DNA of 36,305 nucleotides from Pseudomonadota bacterium. GTDB lineage: Bacteria; Pseudomonadota; Gammaproteobacteria; Pseudomonadales; Pseudomonadaceae. Below the pieces are notes generated by a model. That model had not been told where the DNA came from. It did no database searches and saw nothing but the letters and a program-made list of their open reading frames with translations. The stretch is from positions 1-36,305 of the forward strand of contig JAEWGL010000154.1 in the NCBI GenBank assembly GCA_023388335.1. The letters are read 5' to 3'. Both the position numbers and the translations under genes were made by a program. Positions 25,037 through 33,887 of the stretch are shown here, in pieces (the stretch's first letter is position 1; the number at the start of each line of letters is the position of its first letter).

Positions 25037-26677
25037 TTGAACTTCGATACCCGTGCACTCATCCCCTTGTTCGCCGTCACGGCCCTGGCACTGGCGGGTT
25101 GCGAACGCGCCCCGCAGACCCAGGCCCACAGCGACCAGCCGGTCTCCGGCGGCACCCTGGTGTACGCCACCGACCGCGAACCCACCTGCCTGGACCCGCA
25201 TGTCGCGGGGGACATGCCGCAGGTGTTCGTTGCCCAGCAATACCTTGATTCGCTGGTGTCGATGGACAGCAACGGCCAGATCGGTCCCTGGCTGGCGAAA
25301 AGCTGGGAAGTCTCGGACGATGGCCTGCGCTACACCTTCCACCTGCGCCACGACGTGCGCTTCACCGACGGCACGCCTCTCAACGCCGCGGCGGTCAAGG
25401 CCAACCTCGACCACATGGCCAACCCCAAGACCCAGTCCAGCACCGCCGGTGGCTACATCCGCCAGTACCGCAGCACCGAGGCGCTCGACGACTACACGGC
25501 TGTGGTGCATCTGGCCACGCCTTACGCGGCCTTTCTTGAAGTCCTGGCCCAGGGCTTCCTCGGCATCCAGTCGCCCACGGCGCTGACCCGCGGCCGCGAC
25601 GAGAACTGCGAAAGCCCGGTGGGCAGCGGCCCGTTCAAGGTGGTGCGCTGGGAGCGCCAGAACCAGGTGGTATTGGCGCGCAATCCCGACTACAACTGGG
25701 CGCCGCCCACTGCCAAGCACCAGGGGCCGGCCTACCTCGAGGGTATCGTCTGGAAGTTCATCCAGGAACCGTCGGTGCGCTTCGCTTCGCTGCAGGCAGG
25801 CGAGGTGGACGTGATCGAGGCGCTCCCGCCCGAGTCCCACGAAGCGGCTCGGCGCAACCCTGATCTGGAGCTGATCATCGCCCAACGGCCGGGCAATCCC
25901 ACCAACGGCACCTTCAACATGCGCCGGGTACCCTTCGACGACTTGGGTGTGCGCGAGGCGTTCGTGCGCAGCGCCGACGTCGAAGGCGCGCTCAAGAGCG
26001 TGTATTTCGGCGAGTTCCCCCGCGCCGGCGGCCCGCTCAGCGTGGCCACGCCGTTCTACAGTGCCGATTTCGAGCACGGCCAGGACTACGACCCAGCCCG
26101 CGCTGCGCAGTTGCTCGACCAGGCTGGCTGGACCGGCCGCGACGCCGAGGGCTACCGCACCAAGGATGGCAAGCGCTTGCAGGTCACGGTGCTGATCGGC
26201 ACCCGCACGCCGCCTTCGGAGCAGACCTTGTGGGAGCAGGTGCAGGCCACCACCCGCCAGGTCGGCTTCGACCTGGTGATGGAGCAGATGAGCGATGTCC
26301 AGGTCACCGCGCGCCAGGCCGCCTGGGACTACGACATCCGCATCGGCTACTGGAACACCAACACCCCGGACGTGCTGCGGATCATCTTCAGCTCGGCATT
26401 CATCCAGCCCGCCGGGGTCGGCGGCTACCACCAGAACACCGCAGGCTACGCCGACGCAGGTTTCGATGCGCTGATCGAAAGCGCCCTGGCCACCCAGGAT
26501 GCCGAACAACGCCGGCAGATCTACCACCGCGCCCAACAGCAGATCGCCGCCCAGTACCTGGAGCTGACGACCTACCCGCAGAGCACCCGCCTGGGGATCT
26601 ACAAGACCGCCCACGGCGTGCGCCTGGAGCCTTCGTTGGCGGTGACCTACCTCTACGACGCATGGGTGACGAAATGA
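25037..26677 (+). CDS. Dipeptide-type ABC importer, binding lipoprotein 2
   Basis: This 546-residue SBP_bac_5 protein has a lipoprotein signal (LALAGC, Cys 22). It starts at TTG 25037, with AGGAG five bases upstream; no ATG or GTG nearby fits better. Family motifs are 'GGTLVYATDREPTCLDPHVA', 'PWLAKSWEVSDDGLRYTFHL', 'HDVRFTDGTPLNAAAVKAN', 'SPVGSGPFKVVRWERQNQVV' and 'NTPDVLRIIFSS'. It is a paralogue of the protein at 12518 and first in the second operon. Stop and next start overlap (ATGA, 26674-26677). The ligand is not readable from sequence. Confidence 0.93.
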   Translation: MNFDTRALIPLFAVTALALAGCERAPQTQAHSDQPVSGGTLVYATDREPTCLDPHVAGDMPQVFVAQQYLDSLVSMDSNGQIGPWLAKSWEVSDDGLRYTFHLRHDVRFTDGTPLNAAAVKANLDHMANPKTQSSTAGGYIRQYRSTEALDDYTAVVHLATPYAAFLEVLAQGFLGIQSPTALTRGRDENCESPVGSGPFKVVRWERQNQVVLARNPDYNWAPPTAKHQGPAYLEGIVWKFIQEPSVRFASLQAGEVDVIEALPPESHEAARRNPDLELIIAQRPGNPTNGTFNMRRVPFDDLGVREAFVRSADVEGALKSVYFGEFPRAGGPLSVATPFYSADFEHGQDYDPARAAQLLDQAGWTGRDAEGYRTKDGKRLQVTVLIGTRTPPSEQTLWEQVQATTRQVGFDLVMEQMSDVQVTARQAAWDYDIRIGYWNTNTPDVLRIIFSSAFIQPAGVGGYHQNTAGYADAGFDALIESALATQDAEQRRQIYHRAQQQIAAQYLELTTYPQSTRLGIYKTAHGVRLEPSLAVTYLYDAWVTK

Positions 26678-27666
26678 ATACAGTCGCAACACACCGAGGC
26701 GCGGCCGATCCGCGCCGTGAACGCCTGGCCGCCCTCGGCCGCCGTGCCGCCATCCGCCTGGCGGGCGGGGTGCTGGTACTGTGGGCCGTGGCGACCCTGA
26801 CCTTCTTCGCCCTGCGCCTGATGCCCGGTGACCCGGTGCTGGCGATTCTCGGCGGACCCAGCGCAAACCCGACCCCGGAAACCATCGAGGCCACGCGCGC
26901 CGAGTACGGCCTGGACAAGCCGCTGCCAGTGCAATACGTGGTCTACCTCGGCCGCCTACTGCAGGGCGACCTGGGCGCCTCCTATTCCCAGCACATGCCG
27001 GTGACCCGGGTGCTGGCCGAGCAGGGCGGGGCAACCCTGGAACTGACCGTAGCGGCGCTGGTGCTGGCCTGGCTGCTGGTGCTGCTGCTGACCGTGGTCA
27101 CGGCCGGGCGCGGGCGTGTGATCGGCGGTGCGGCGTCGCTGGCCGAGACGTTGTGCGCCGCCTTGCCGCATTTCTGGCTCGGCGTGGTGCTGCTGGCGGT
27201 CTTCGCCTTCGGCCTGCGCTGGTTCCCGCCGGCCGGCAGCGACGGCCTGGCGACCCTGGTGCTGCCGGCATTGTCCCTGGCCATTCCGCTGGCCGGGTTC
27301 ATTGCCCAGGTGACCCGCGAGTCGCTTGAACTGACCTTGGAGCAGCCCTTCGTGTTGACCGCACGTACCCGGGGCCTCAGCGATTTCGCCGTGCGCTTCA
27401 AGCACGCCTTGCGCCATGCGCTGCTGCCGGGGGTGTCGCTGTCGGGCTGGGCCATTGGCGCGCTGATCAGCGGCGCGGTGGTCTGCGAGGTGATCTTTTC
27501 GCGCAAGGGCGTCGGCCGCCAGCTGTACCAGGCGGTGATGACCCAGGACCTGCCGCTGGTGATCGGCATCAGCCTGGTGGTAGCGGCCGGCTATGTGCTG
27601 GCCAACATTCTGGTGGACCTGCTCTACCAGTGGATCGACCCACGGCAACAGGAGCAGAACCCATGA
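26674..27666 (+). CDS. ABC importer permease (DppB-like), second operon
   Basis: This 330-residue permease has an N-terminal Arg-rich arm, 'ATLTFFALRLMPGDPVLAI', 'LGGPSANPTPETIEATRAEY', and the EAA loop 'VLTARTRGLSDFAVRFKHAL'. ATG 26674 overlaps the binding-protein stop; the longer open frame upstream is not coding because it lies inside the binding-protein gene in another frame. Its stop overlaps the DppC-like gene (27663-27666). Confidence 0.92.
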   Translation: MNTVATHRGAADPRRERLAALGRRAAIRLAGGVLVLWAVATLTFFALRLMPGDPVLAILGGPSANPTPETIEATRAEYGLDKPLPVQYVVYLGRLLQGDLGASYSQHMPVTRVLAEQGGATLELTVAALVLAWLLVLLLTVVTAGRGRVIGGAASLAETLCAALPHFWLGVVLLAVFAFGLRWFPPAGSDGLATLVLPALSLAIPLAGFIAQVTRESLELTLEQPFVLTARTRGLSDFAVRFKHALRHALLPGVSLSGWAIGALISGAVVCEVIFSRKGVGRQLYQAVMTQDLPLVIGISLVVAAGYVLANILVDLLYQWIDPRQQEQNP

Positions 27667-28526
27667 GCGACCTGACCCTCGACCGCGCCTACGCGCCGCG
27701 GCGCCGGCAACGACGCCTGCCGCTGCCGCCACTGGGCGCAAGCCTGGCGCTGCTGTTTCTTGCCGCGCTGGTGCTGGCTGCCCTGTTGCCGCAGCTGTTC
27801 ACCCGTCTCGACCCGCTGGCCATCGTCCCGCGCGAGGCGTTCCAGCCACCGAGCTGGGCGCACTGGCTGGGCACCGACCAGTCCGGGCGCGACATCTTCG
27901 CGCGCATCGTCCATGGCACGCGCCAGAGCCTGTTCATCGGCCTGGCGGCGACGGCCTTGTCGATGACCATTGCCATCACCCTCGGGCTGCTCGGCGGCCT
28001 GGGCGGCGCGCGCCTGGATCGCGGCGTGGGCTGGCTGCTGGAGGTGCTGTTCGCTTTCCCGAGTCTGGTCCTGGCACTGCTGTTCGTGGCGGTGTTCGGC
28101 AGCGGCATCGGCCCGCTGATCATCGCCACCGGCCTGGGTGGCGCGCCGGGCTATGCGCGGATGGTCCGCGGCCAGGTGCTGGCGGTGTGCAATGCCGGCT
28201 ACATCGAGGCGGCGCGGGCCCTGGGGCATCCGACCTCGCGCATCGTCCTGCGCCAGCTGCTGCCCAATGCCATGCGGCCGCTGGTGGTGACCCTGACCAT
28301 GGGCGTTGGCCAGGCCATCGTCTGGGCCTCGGCGCTGAGCTTCCTCGGCCTTGGCGCACGGCCACCGGCGCCGGAGTGGGGGACCATGCTGTCGATGGGC
28401 CGCGACTTCATCGCCAATGCCTGGTGGCTGACCTTCTTCCCTGGCCTGTTCATCGTGCTGACCACCTTGTCCACCACCGTGACCGGCCGCTATATCCAAC
28501 AACGCCTGGAGGGCCGCCTGCCATGA
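27663..28526 (+). CDS. ABC importer permease (DppC-like), second operon
   Basis: This 287-residue permease has 'HWLGTDQSGRDIFARIVHGT', helices, an EAA loop 'GYIEAARALGHPTSRIVLRQ' and 'LSFLGLGARPPAPEWGTMLS'. It is directly next to its DppB-like partner, as usual for the family and unlike the first operon. ATG 27663 and the next gene's ATG 28523 both overlap the preceding stop, so the importer genes are tightly coupled. Confidence 0.93.
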   Translation: MSDLTLDRAYAPRRRQRRLPLPPLGASLALLFLAALVLAALLPQLFTRLDPLAIVPREAFQPPSWAHWLGTDQSGRDIFARIVHGTRQSLFIGLAATALSMTIAITLGLLGGLGGARLDRGVGWLLEVLFAFPSLVLALLFVAVFGSGIGPLIIATGLGGAPGYARMVRGQVLAVCNAGYIEAARALGHPTSRIVLRQLLPNAMRPLVVTLTMGVGQAIVWASALSFLGLGARPPAPEWGTMLSMGRDFIANAWWLTFFPGLFIVLTTLSTTVTGRYIQQRLEGRLP

Positions 28527-30241
28527 GCGACAAGACCTTGATCGTCGACGGCCTGAGCATCGCCTTTGGCGGCCAGACCGTGGTGCGCGAACTGTCCTTC
28601 GCCATCGAGCCAGGCCGTTGCGTGGCGCTGGTCGGCGAATCCGGCTCGGGCAAGAGTGTCAGCGCCCGCAGCCTGGTCGGCCTGGCTGGCAGCCGCGCCG
28701 AGGTGAGCGCGCGGCGGCTGAGCTTCGGCGGCCATGACCTGCTGACCCTGAACGAGCGCCAGTGGCGCGGGGTGCGTGGCAAGGACATCGGTTTCGTCCT
28801 GCAGGACGCCCTGGTCTCGCTCGACCCGCTGCGCCCGGTGGGCAAGGAAATCCTCGAAGTGCTGCAGACCCACCGCTACGGCGACCGCCAGCAGCGCGGC
28901 GCGCGGGTGCTGGAGCTGCTGGAGCGCGTCGGCGTGCCGGACGTGGCCCTGCGCGCCCGCCAGCGCTCCGGGCAGCTATCTGGGGGCTTGCGCCAGCGCG
29001 CCTTGATCGCCAGCGCCCTGGCCATGGACCCGGCGCTGGTCATTGCCGACGAGCCAACCACCGCCCTGGATGCCACGGTGCAGGCGCAGATCCTCGAGGT
29101 GTTCCAGCAGATCAAGGCGCGCGGCGCCTCGCTGCTGATCATCAGCCATGACCTGGCGGTGGTGGCGCAGCTGGCCGACGAGGTGGTGGTGCTGCGCCAC
29201 GGTGAAGTGGTCGAGCAGGGGCCGATGCAGCAGGTGCTGCGCGCGCCCCGGCATGCCTACACCCAGGCCTTGCTGGCGGCGGTGCCGGCCGAGCACCCGC
29301 GCGGCAGCCGCCTGTCGCCGCAGCGTGCCGCCGTGGCCGTGGCGCCGCGTGTGGCGCGGGACCGGCCGAATGAACCGCTGCTGCAGGCCACTGGCCTGGG
29401 CAAGCGCTACCTGGGGCCCGATGGCGTGGTGCGCCAGGTGGTGCAAGGCGTGGGCTTCGAACTACGCGCCGGGCGCACCCTGGGCATCGTCGGGGAGTCC
29501 GGCTCGGGCAAGACCACCGTCGCGCGCATCGCCCTTGGCCTGTTGCAGCCGGACGAGGGCCAGGTGCTGTACCGCGGTCAGCCGTGGAACCTGCCCGGCA
29601 ATGCCGTCGATGAAGCCACCCGCCGGCCGCTGCGTCGCGAGATCAGCGTGATCTACCAGGACCCGCTCGGCTCCTTCGACCCGCGCTGGAACGTGGCGCA
29701 GATCCTCGACGATGCCCTGCATGTTGCCGGAGTGGCCGCCAGCCAACGCCCGGCACGGATCACCCGGCTGCTCGGCCAGGTGCGGCTGCCGGCGGCGCTG
29801 GCCGAGCGTCGGCCCTTGCAGCTGTCGGGCGGCCAACGCCAGCGCGTGGCCATCGCTCGGGCAATTGCCAGCGAACCGAAGCTGATCATCTGCGATGAGC
29901 CGGTCTCGGCCCTGGACGTCTCGGTGCAGGCCCAGGTGCTCGACCTGCTGGCCGACCTGCAGGACGAGCTGGGCCTGGCCTACCTGTTCATTTCCCACGA
30001 CCTGGGCGTGATCCGCCACGTCAGTGATGACGTGCTGGTGATGCGTCACGGCGAGGTGGTGGAGCTGGCGCCGGTGGAGCAGTTGTTCAGCCAGCCCGCC
30101 CACGACTACACCCGGCGCCTGCTCGGCTCGGTGCCACGCCTGCCCGGCAGCGGTGCCGAACTGGTGGTGCCGCCGCTCGACCCGGAACACGACGCCTTCG
30201 ACCTGTTCGATGAATCACGCCTCTGGAAAATTGCCATCTAG
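28523..30241 (+). CDS. ABC importer, fused double ATPase, second operon
   Basis: This 572-residue fused DppDF-type ATPase has Walker A GESGSGKS (38-45), LSGGLRQR and VIADEPTTALD in domain 1, then GESGSGKT, LSGGQRQR and IICDEPVSALD in domain 2. Both nucleotide sites look complete. It is paralogous to the ATPase at 19917. The start is taken at ATG 28523, overlapping the permease stop; the open frame upstream lies within that gene in another frame. Confidence 0.93.
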   Translation: MSDKTLIVDGLSIAFGGQTVVRELSFAIEPGRCVALVGESGSGKSVSARSLVGLAGSRAEVSARRLSFGGHDLLTLNERQWRGVRGKDIGFVLQDALVSLDPLRPVGKEILEVLQTHRYGDRQQRGARVLELLERVGVPDVALRARQRSGQLSGGLRQRALIASALAMDPALVIADEPTTALDATVQAQILEVFQQIKARGASLLIISHDLAVVAQLADEVVVLRHGEVVEQGPMQQVLRAPRHAYTQALLAAVPAEHPRGSRLSPQRAAVAVAPRVARDRPNEPLLQATGLGKRYLGPDGVVRQVVQGVGFELRAGRTLGIVGESGSGKTTVARIALGLLQPDEGQVLYRGQPWNLPGNAVDEATRRPLRREISVIYQDPLGSFDPRWNVAQILDDALHVAGVAASQRPARITRLLGQVRLPAALAERRPLQLSGGQRQRVAIARAIASEPKLIICDEPVSALDVSVQAQVLDLLADLQDELGLAYLFISHDLGVIRHVSDDVLVMRHGEVVELAPVEQLFSQPAHDYTRRLLGSVPRLPGSGAELVVPPLDPEHDAFDLFDESRLWKIAI

Positions 30242-30257
30242 GCCCTAAGGATTGCCC

Positions 30258-31469
30258 ATGACCACCTTCCAACGTTTCCCTTCCCAGGCCCCGGCCAGCG
30301 ACGTCACCGAGCTCAAGGCACGCGTTGCCACGCTGCTGCCAGCCATCGGTGCCGGCGCCGCGCAGCGTGAGCGCGAGCGCCAGCTGCCCTTCGAGGCCAT
30401 CGCCCAGCTCGCCGCCGCTGGCCTCTATACGGTGCGTATCCCGCGCAGCCACGGCGGCCCTGGCGGTAGCGTGCGCGATGTCATCGAACTGCTGCTGCAG
30501 GTCGCCGCGGTGGACTCCAACGTGGCCCAGGCCCTGCGCCCCGGTTTTGCTTTCATCGAGGGCCTGCTGGCGGCCACGGCCGACGGCGCCGAGGAGGAGC
30601 GCCAGCGCTGGTTCGCCCGCTACCTCGATGGCGCGGTGATCGGCAATGCCGGTTGGGAGCTGGGCGGGGCCAACGGCGCCATTGCCACGCGCCTGGTGCG
30701 CGAGGACGATCACTATCGGGCCAATGGCAGCAAGTTCTACAGCACCGGTGCGCTGTTCGCCGACTGGGTCAGCGCCGTGGCGCTGGACGAGGACGAGCAA
30801 CCGGTGTCGTTCATCCTGCCGCGCGACCGTGAGGGCCTGGTGCTGCTCGATGACTTCGACGCCATGGGCCAGCGCCTGACCGCCAGCGGCACCACCCACC
30901 TGCAGAACGTGCGGGTCGAGGCCAACGACATCCGCACACGCACGGTGGAAGAGGGCAAGCGCACCATCGTCACGCCCTTCCTGCAACTGTTCCTCGGTAC
31001 GGTGCTGGCCGGCATCGCCCGCAACGCCCTGGATGATGCCAGTCGCTTCGCCCGCGAGCATGCGCGGCCGATCAAGCACAGCAGCGCCAAGGCCTCGGTC
31101 GACGACCCTTACGTGGCGCTTTCGGTCGGTGATATCGCCGCCCGTGCCTACGGCGCCGAGGCCCTGGTGTTGCGCGCCGCCGACAGCATCGACCGCGCCT
31201 GGGCCGGGCAACTGGCCGAGGTGGACGTCGAGCGCGCCGCGCTCGAGGTGGCGCAGACCCAGTACCTGGTCGCGGAACTGGCACTCAAGGCCGCCGAGAC
31301 CCTGTTCGACGTCGGCGGCGCCTCGACCACCGGGCGCAGCCACAACCTCGACCGCCACTGGCGCAACGCTCGCACCGTGGCCAACCATAATCCGCGCCAC
31401 TGGAAGGCCGCGGTGGTCGGCGCCTGGCAGCTCAAGGGCACCCAACCACCTGTCTCGGGGCTGTTTTGA
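30258..31469 (+). CDS. SfnB/DszC-like monooxygenase 2
   Basis: This 403-residue acyl-CoA-dehydrogenase-fold flavoprotein resembles the SfnB/DszC group. The C-terminal signature is RHWRNARTVANHNP with His at about 367 and 377, and 'SKFYSTGALFADWVSAVAL' marks the flavin region. It has no Cys and only two Met (start and Met in DAMGQ). ATG 30258 follows AAGGA; a TTG six bases earlier is less likely. It is a paralogue of the protein at 15184. The second operon has this enzyme but no LLM monooxygenase, so it may use enzymes from the first operon. Its stop overlaps the MFS start (TTGA). Confidence 0.87.
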   Translation: MTTFQRFPSQAPASDVTELKARVATLLPAIGAGAAQRERERQLPFEAIAQLAAAGLYTVRIPRSHGGPGGSVRDVIELLLQVAAVDSNVAQALRPGFAFIEGLLAATADGAEEERQRWFARYLDGAVIGNAGWELGGANGAIATRLVREDDHYRANGSKFYSTGALFADWVSAVALDEDEQPVSFILPRDREGLVLLDDFDAMGQRLTASGTTHLQNVRVEANDIRTRTVEEGKRTIVTPFLQLFLGTVLAGIARNALDDASRFAREHARPIKHSSAKASVDDPYVALSVGDIAARAYGAEALVLRAADSIDRAWAGQLAEVDVERAALEVAQTQYLVAELALKAAETLFDVGGASTTGRSHNLDRHWRNARTVANHNPRHWKAAVVGAWQLKGTQPPVSGLF

Positions 31470-32842
31470 CCGCACTGCCGGCACCCTTCGCCGGCACGGC
31501 GCAACATCCCAAGGTGCCGGTGATCATCGGCGCCGCGCTGTTCATGGAGCTGCTCGACAGCACCGCGGTGATGACCGCCTTGCCGCAGATGGCCGCCGAT
31601 TTCGGCGAGCCGGCCCTGCGCATGAACCTGGTGGTGTCGTTGTACATGCTGGCCTTGGCGCTGTGCCTGCCGATCAGCGGCTGGGCGGCGGAACGCTTTC
31701 GCCCGCGCCAGGTGATGCTGCTGGCGATGGTGCTGTTCACCGGCGCGTCCATGGTCTGCGCCCTGGCCAGCTCGTTGCTCGAGCTGTGCCTGGGACGCAT
31801 GGTCCAGGGCGCGGCCGGCGCGTTGATGACCCCAGTAGGGCAGATCATCATCCTGCGTTGGTCGAGCCGCGAACAGTTGCTCCAGGCCATGTCCTGGCTG
31901 GCCCTGCCGGCGTTGGTCGGGCCGCTGGTGGGGCCCTTGCTGGGCGGCTTGCTGGTAACGGTGCTGTCCTGGCACTGGATCTTCCTGATCAACGTGCCGA
32001 TCTGCCTGCTTGGCTGCCTGCTGGTCCTGCGCCACGTGCCGGACTTCCCCGCACGCAAGGTATCGCCGCTGGACCTGCGTGGCTTGCTGTTCAGCGGCGC
32101 GGCGCTGGCGTTGCTGGTGTTGGGCTTCGAATCGCTAGGCATGGGCCAGCTGCCACGTCCGGTTGCGTTGGCCATGGTCGGCGCGGGCATGCTGTGCGCG
32201 TCGGGTTACCTGTGGCATGCCCGGCGCCATCCGCATCCGCTGGTGGACCTGTCGCTGTTGCGCCTGCCCAGTTTCGGCCTGAGCCATGCCGGGGGCGCGC
32301 TGTTTCGCCTGGGCAGCGCGGCGCAACCCTTCCTGATGATCCTGCTGCTGCAGAACTGCCTGGGCATGAGCCCCTTGGCCGCCGGTTGGCTGGTGGTCAG
32401 CGGTGGCGCCGGTGCCTTGCTGATGAAGTTGCTGGCGGTGCCACTGGTGCGGCGCTTTGGCTACCGCCGGGTGCTGAGCGGCAATGCGCTGCTGAGCGCG
32501 CTGGGCATTGCCCTGTGCGCCAGCTTTGACCGCGATACCGCGGTGTGGTTGATGGCCTTGATCCTGTTCGTCGCCGGACTGGTGCGCTCGTTGCAGTTCA
32601 CCACCCTGGGCGCGGTGACCTACCGCGATGTGCCGGGCGAGCGTTCGGCAGCGGCCAGCAGCCTGTCGGCGATGTCGGTGCAGCTGACCATGAGCCTCTC
32701 GGTGAGCCTGGCCGGCATGCTGCTGGGCGCCCTGGCCGCGGCGCAGCGGCGTAGCGAGACGTCGGTGGATGACATTGCCGTGGTGCTGGTGCTGTGCGCG
32801 GTGGTGTGTGCCTCGTCGAGTCTGGTGTTTCGCAGGGTCTAG
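31466..32842 (+). CDS. MFS exporter, DHA-type drug-efflux family
   Basis: This 458-residue transporter has many hydrophobic helices (12 to 14) and the DHA2-style N-terminal motif 'ALFMELLDSTAVMTALPQMA', where Asp in helix 1 is typical of drug/proton antiporters. 'GRMVQGAAGALMTPVGQIII' is also characteristic. The likely start is TTG 31466, overlapping the SfnB-like stop; a later internal start is possible. It is the last gene of the second operon and parallels the ABC exporter that ends the first. The substrate is unknown; export of a product of oxidative cleavage is an inference. Confidence 0.9.
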   Translation: MTALPAPFAGTAQHPKVPVIIGAALFMELLDSTAVMTALPQMAADFGEPALRMNLVVSLYMLALALCLPISGWAAERFRPRQVMLLAMVLFTGASMVCALASSLLELCLGRMVQGAAGALMTPVGQIIILRWSSREQLLQAMSWLALPALVGPLVGPLLGGLLVTVLSWHWIFLINVPICLLGCLLVLRHVPDFPARKVSPLDLRGLLFSGAALALLVLGFESLGMGQLPRPVALAMVGAGMLCASGYLWHARRHPHPLVDLSLLRLPSFGLSHAGGALFRLGSAAQPFLMILLLQNCLGMSPLAAGWLVVSGGAGALLMKLLAVPLVRRFGYRRVLSGNALLSALGIALCASFDRDTAVWLMALILFVAGLVRSLQFTTLGAVTYRDVPGERSAAASSLSAMSVQLTMSLSVSLAGMLLGALAAAQRRSETSVDDIAVVLVLCAVVCASSSLVFRRV

Positions 32843-32896
32843 GTGGAAATTGCGGTTTGAAAGGGCTGGGCGGGCTGCTACAGGTCATCACGCAGA

Positions 32897-32945
32897 TGTG
32901 GGAGCGCGCCTTGTGCCGGGACGCCGGACCGCCGCGAACGGGCGC
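32897..32945 (+). repeat. REP-like element
   Basis: It begins tgtgggagcgcgccttgtgc and continues into the GC-rich palindrome-like cgccggaccgccgcgaacg. It lies in the gap after the second operon. No protein-coding signal is seen in this gap. Confidence 0.65.
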
Positions 32946-33077
32946 GGCCCGTGCCATACAAAGAGATTGTCCAGGCGGGCCTCTGCGCGGCGATCGGGCG
33001 TCCCGACGTGCCCACACACACAGACTGTCTGCCAGCCGCCGAATCTACCCATCGGTACGCGGTTATGCGGGAGACGC

Positions 33078-33887
33078 TCAGGACACCACACCGGGTTTAC
33101 CCGACGCCGCCTGCGCGCTGCCCGACATGCCGATATACGACACGTAGTAGGCCAGGCCAACGAAGACCGCGCCGCCCACGGCATTGCCAAGAAACACGGC
33201 GACGAAGTTTTCGCCGAACTGCGCCCAGGTCAGGGCGCCGGCGAAAATCGCCGCCGGGATCAGGAACATGTTTGCCACCACATGCTGGAAGCCGATGGCG
33301 ACGAACGCCATGATCGGGAACCAGATGCCGAGGATCTTGCCGCTGACCTCCTTGCTGGCATAGGACAACCACACCGCCAGGCACACCAGCCAGTTGCAGC
33401 CGATGCCGGAAATGAACACATGCAGAAAGTCGGCGCTGGTCTTGGCGGTTGCCGCGTTGATGGTCTTGTCCAGGTACGGGCCTTCCGTGAGGCCCAGCAG
33501 GTGGCCAAAGCAATAGGCGACGAAGAGCGCGCCAAGCAGGTTGGCCACGGTGACCAGCAACCAGTTGCGCGCCACCGCCCAAAGGCGGATCTTGCCGGCG
33601 AACAGGGCCATGGGCAGGCTCATCATGTTGCCGGTCAGCAGCTCGCCGCCGGCGAGGATCACCAGGATCAGGCCGATGGGAAACACCGCCGCGGCCAGCA
33701 AGTTGCCGAACGAGGCCCATGGGGTAGGGATCATGGTGCTGACATGAATCGCCAGCAGAAAGCCCAGCGAAATGAAGGCACCGGCCAAAAAGCCCAGGAT
33801 CAGTACTGACAGCGTGGGCAGTTGGGCTTTCTTCACCCCGGTCTCGACGACGAGTTCGGCGATTGTGGAGGGCGTATTTACAGGCAT
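33078..33887 (-). CDS. Formate/nitrite transporter (FNT) family channel
   Basis: This 269-residue membrane protein has six expected helices and FNT signatures: 'LLAIHVSTM', 'GGELLTGNMMSLPMA', 'WLVCLAVWLSYASKEVSGK' and 'GFQHVVANMFLIPAAIFAG' (the His that gates the pore). It is a pentameric channel that moves formate, nitrite, hydrosulfide or related monovalent anions; which one is not clear. The ATG at 33887 is read with only a weak ribosome site. The family includes hydrosulfide channels (HSC), so its location near the sulfur operons is tempting, but it is on the opposite strand with its own control region. Confidence 0.92.
   Translation of the reverse strand: MPVNTPSTIAELVVETGVKKAQLPTLSVLILGFLAGAFISLGFLLAIHVSTMIPTPWASFGNLLAAAVFPIGLILVILAGGELLTGNMMSLPMALFAGKIRLWAVARNWLLVTVANLLGALFVAYCFGHLLGLTEGPYLDKTINAATAKTSADFLHVFISGIGCNWLVCLAVWLSYASKEVSGKILGIWFPIMAFVAIGFQHVVANMFLIPAAIFAGALTWAQFGENFVAVFLGNAVGGAVFVGLAYYVSYIGMSGSAQAASGKPGVVS

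Noticed and set aside
24812..27034. 740-residue minus-strand open frame
   Set aside because: It lies antisense to the second binding protein and permease; no start signal or recognisable domain.
31033..32529. 498-residue plus-strand frame across SfnB-like 2 and the MFS gene
   Set aside because: It overlaps two well-supported genes in another frame and shows Pro/Arg/Ala-rich shadow composition.
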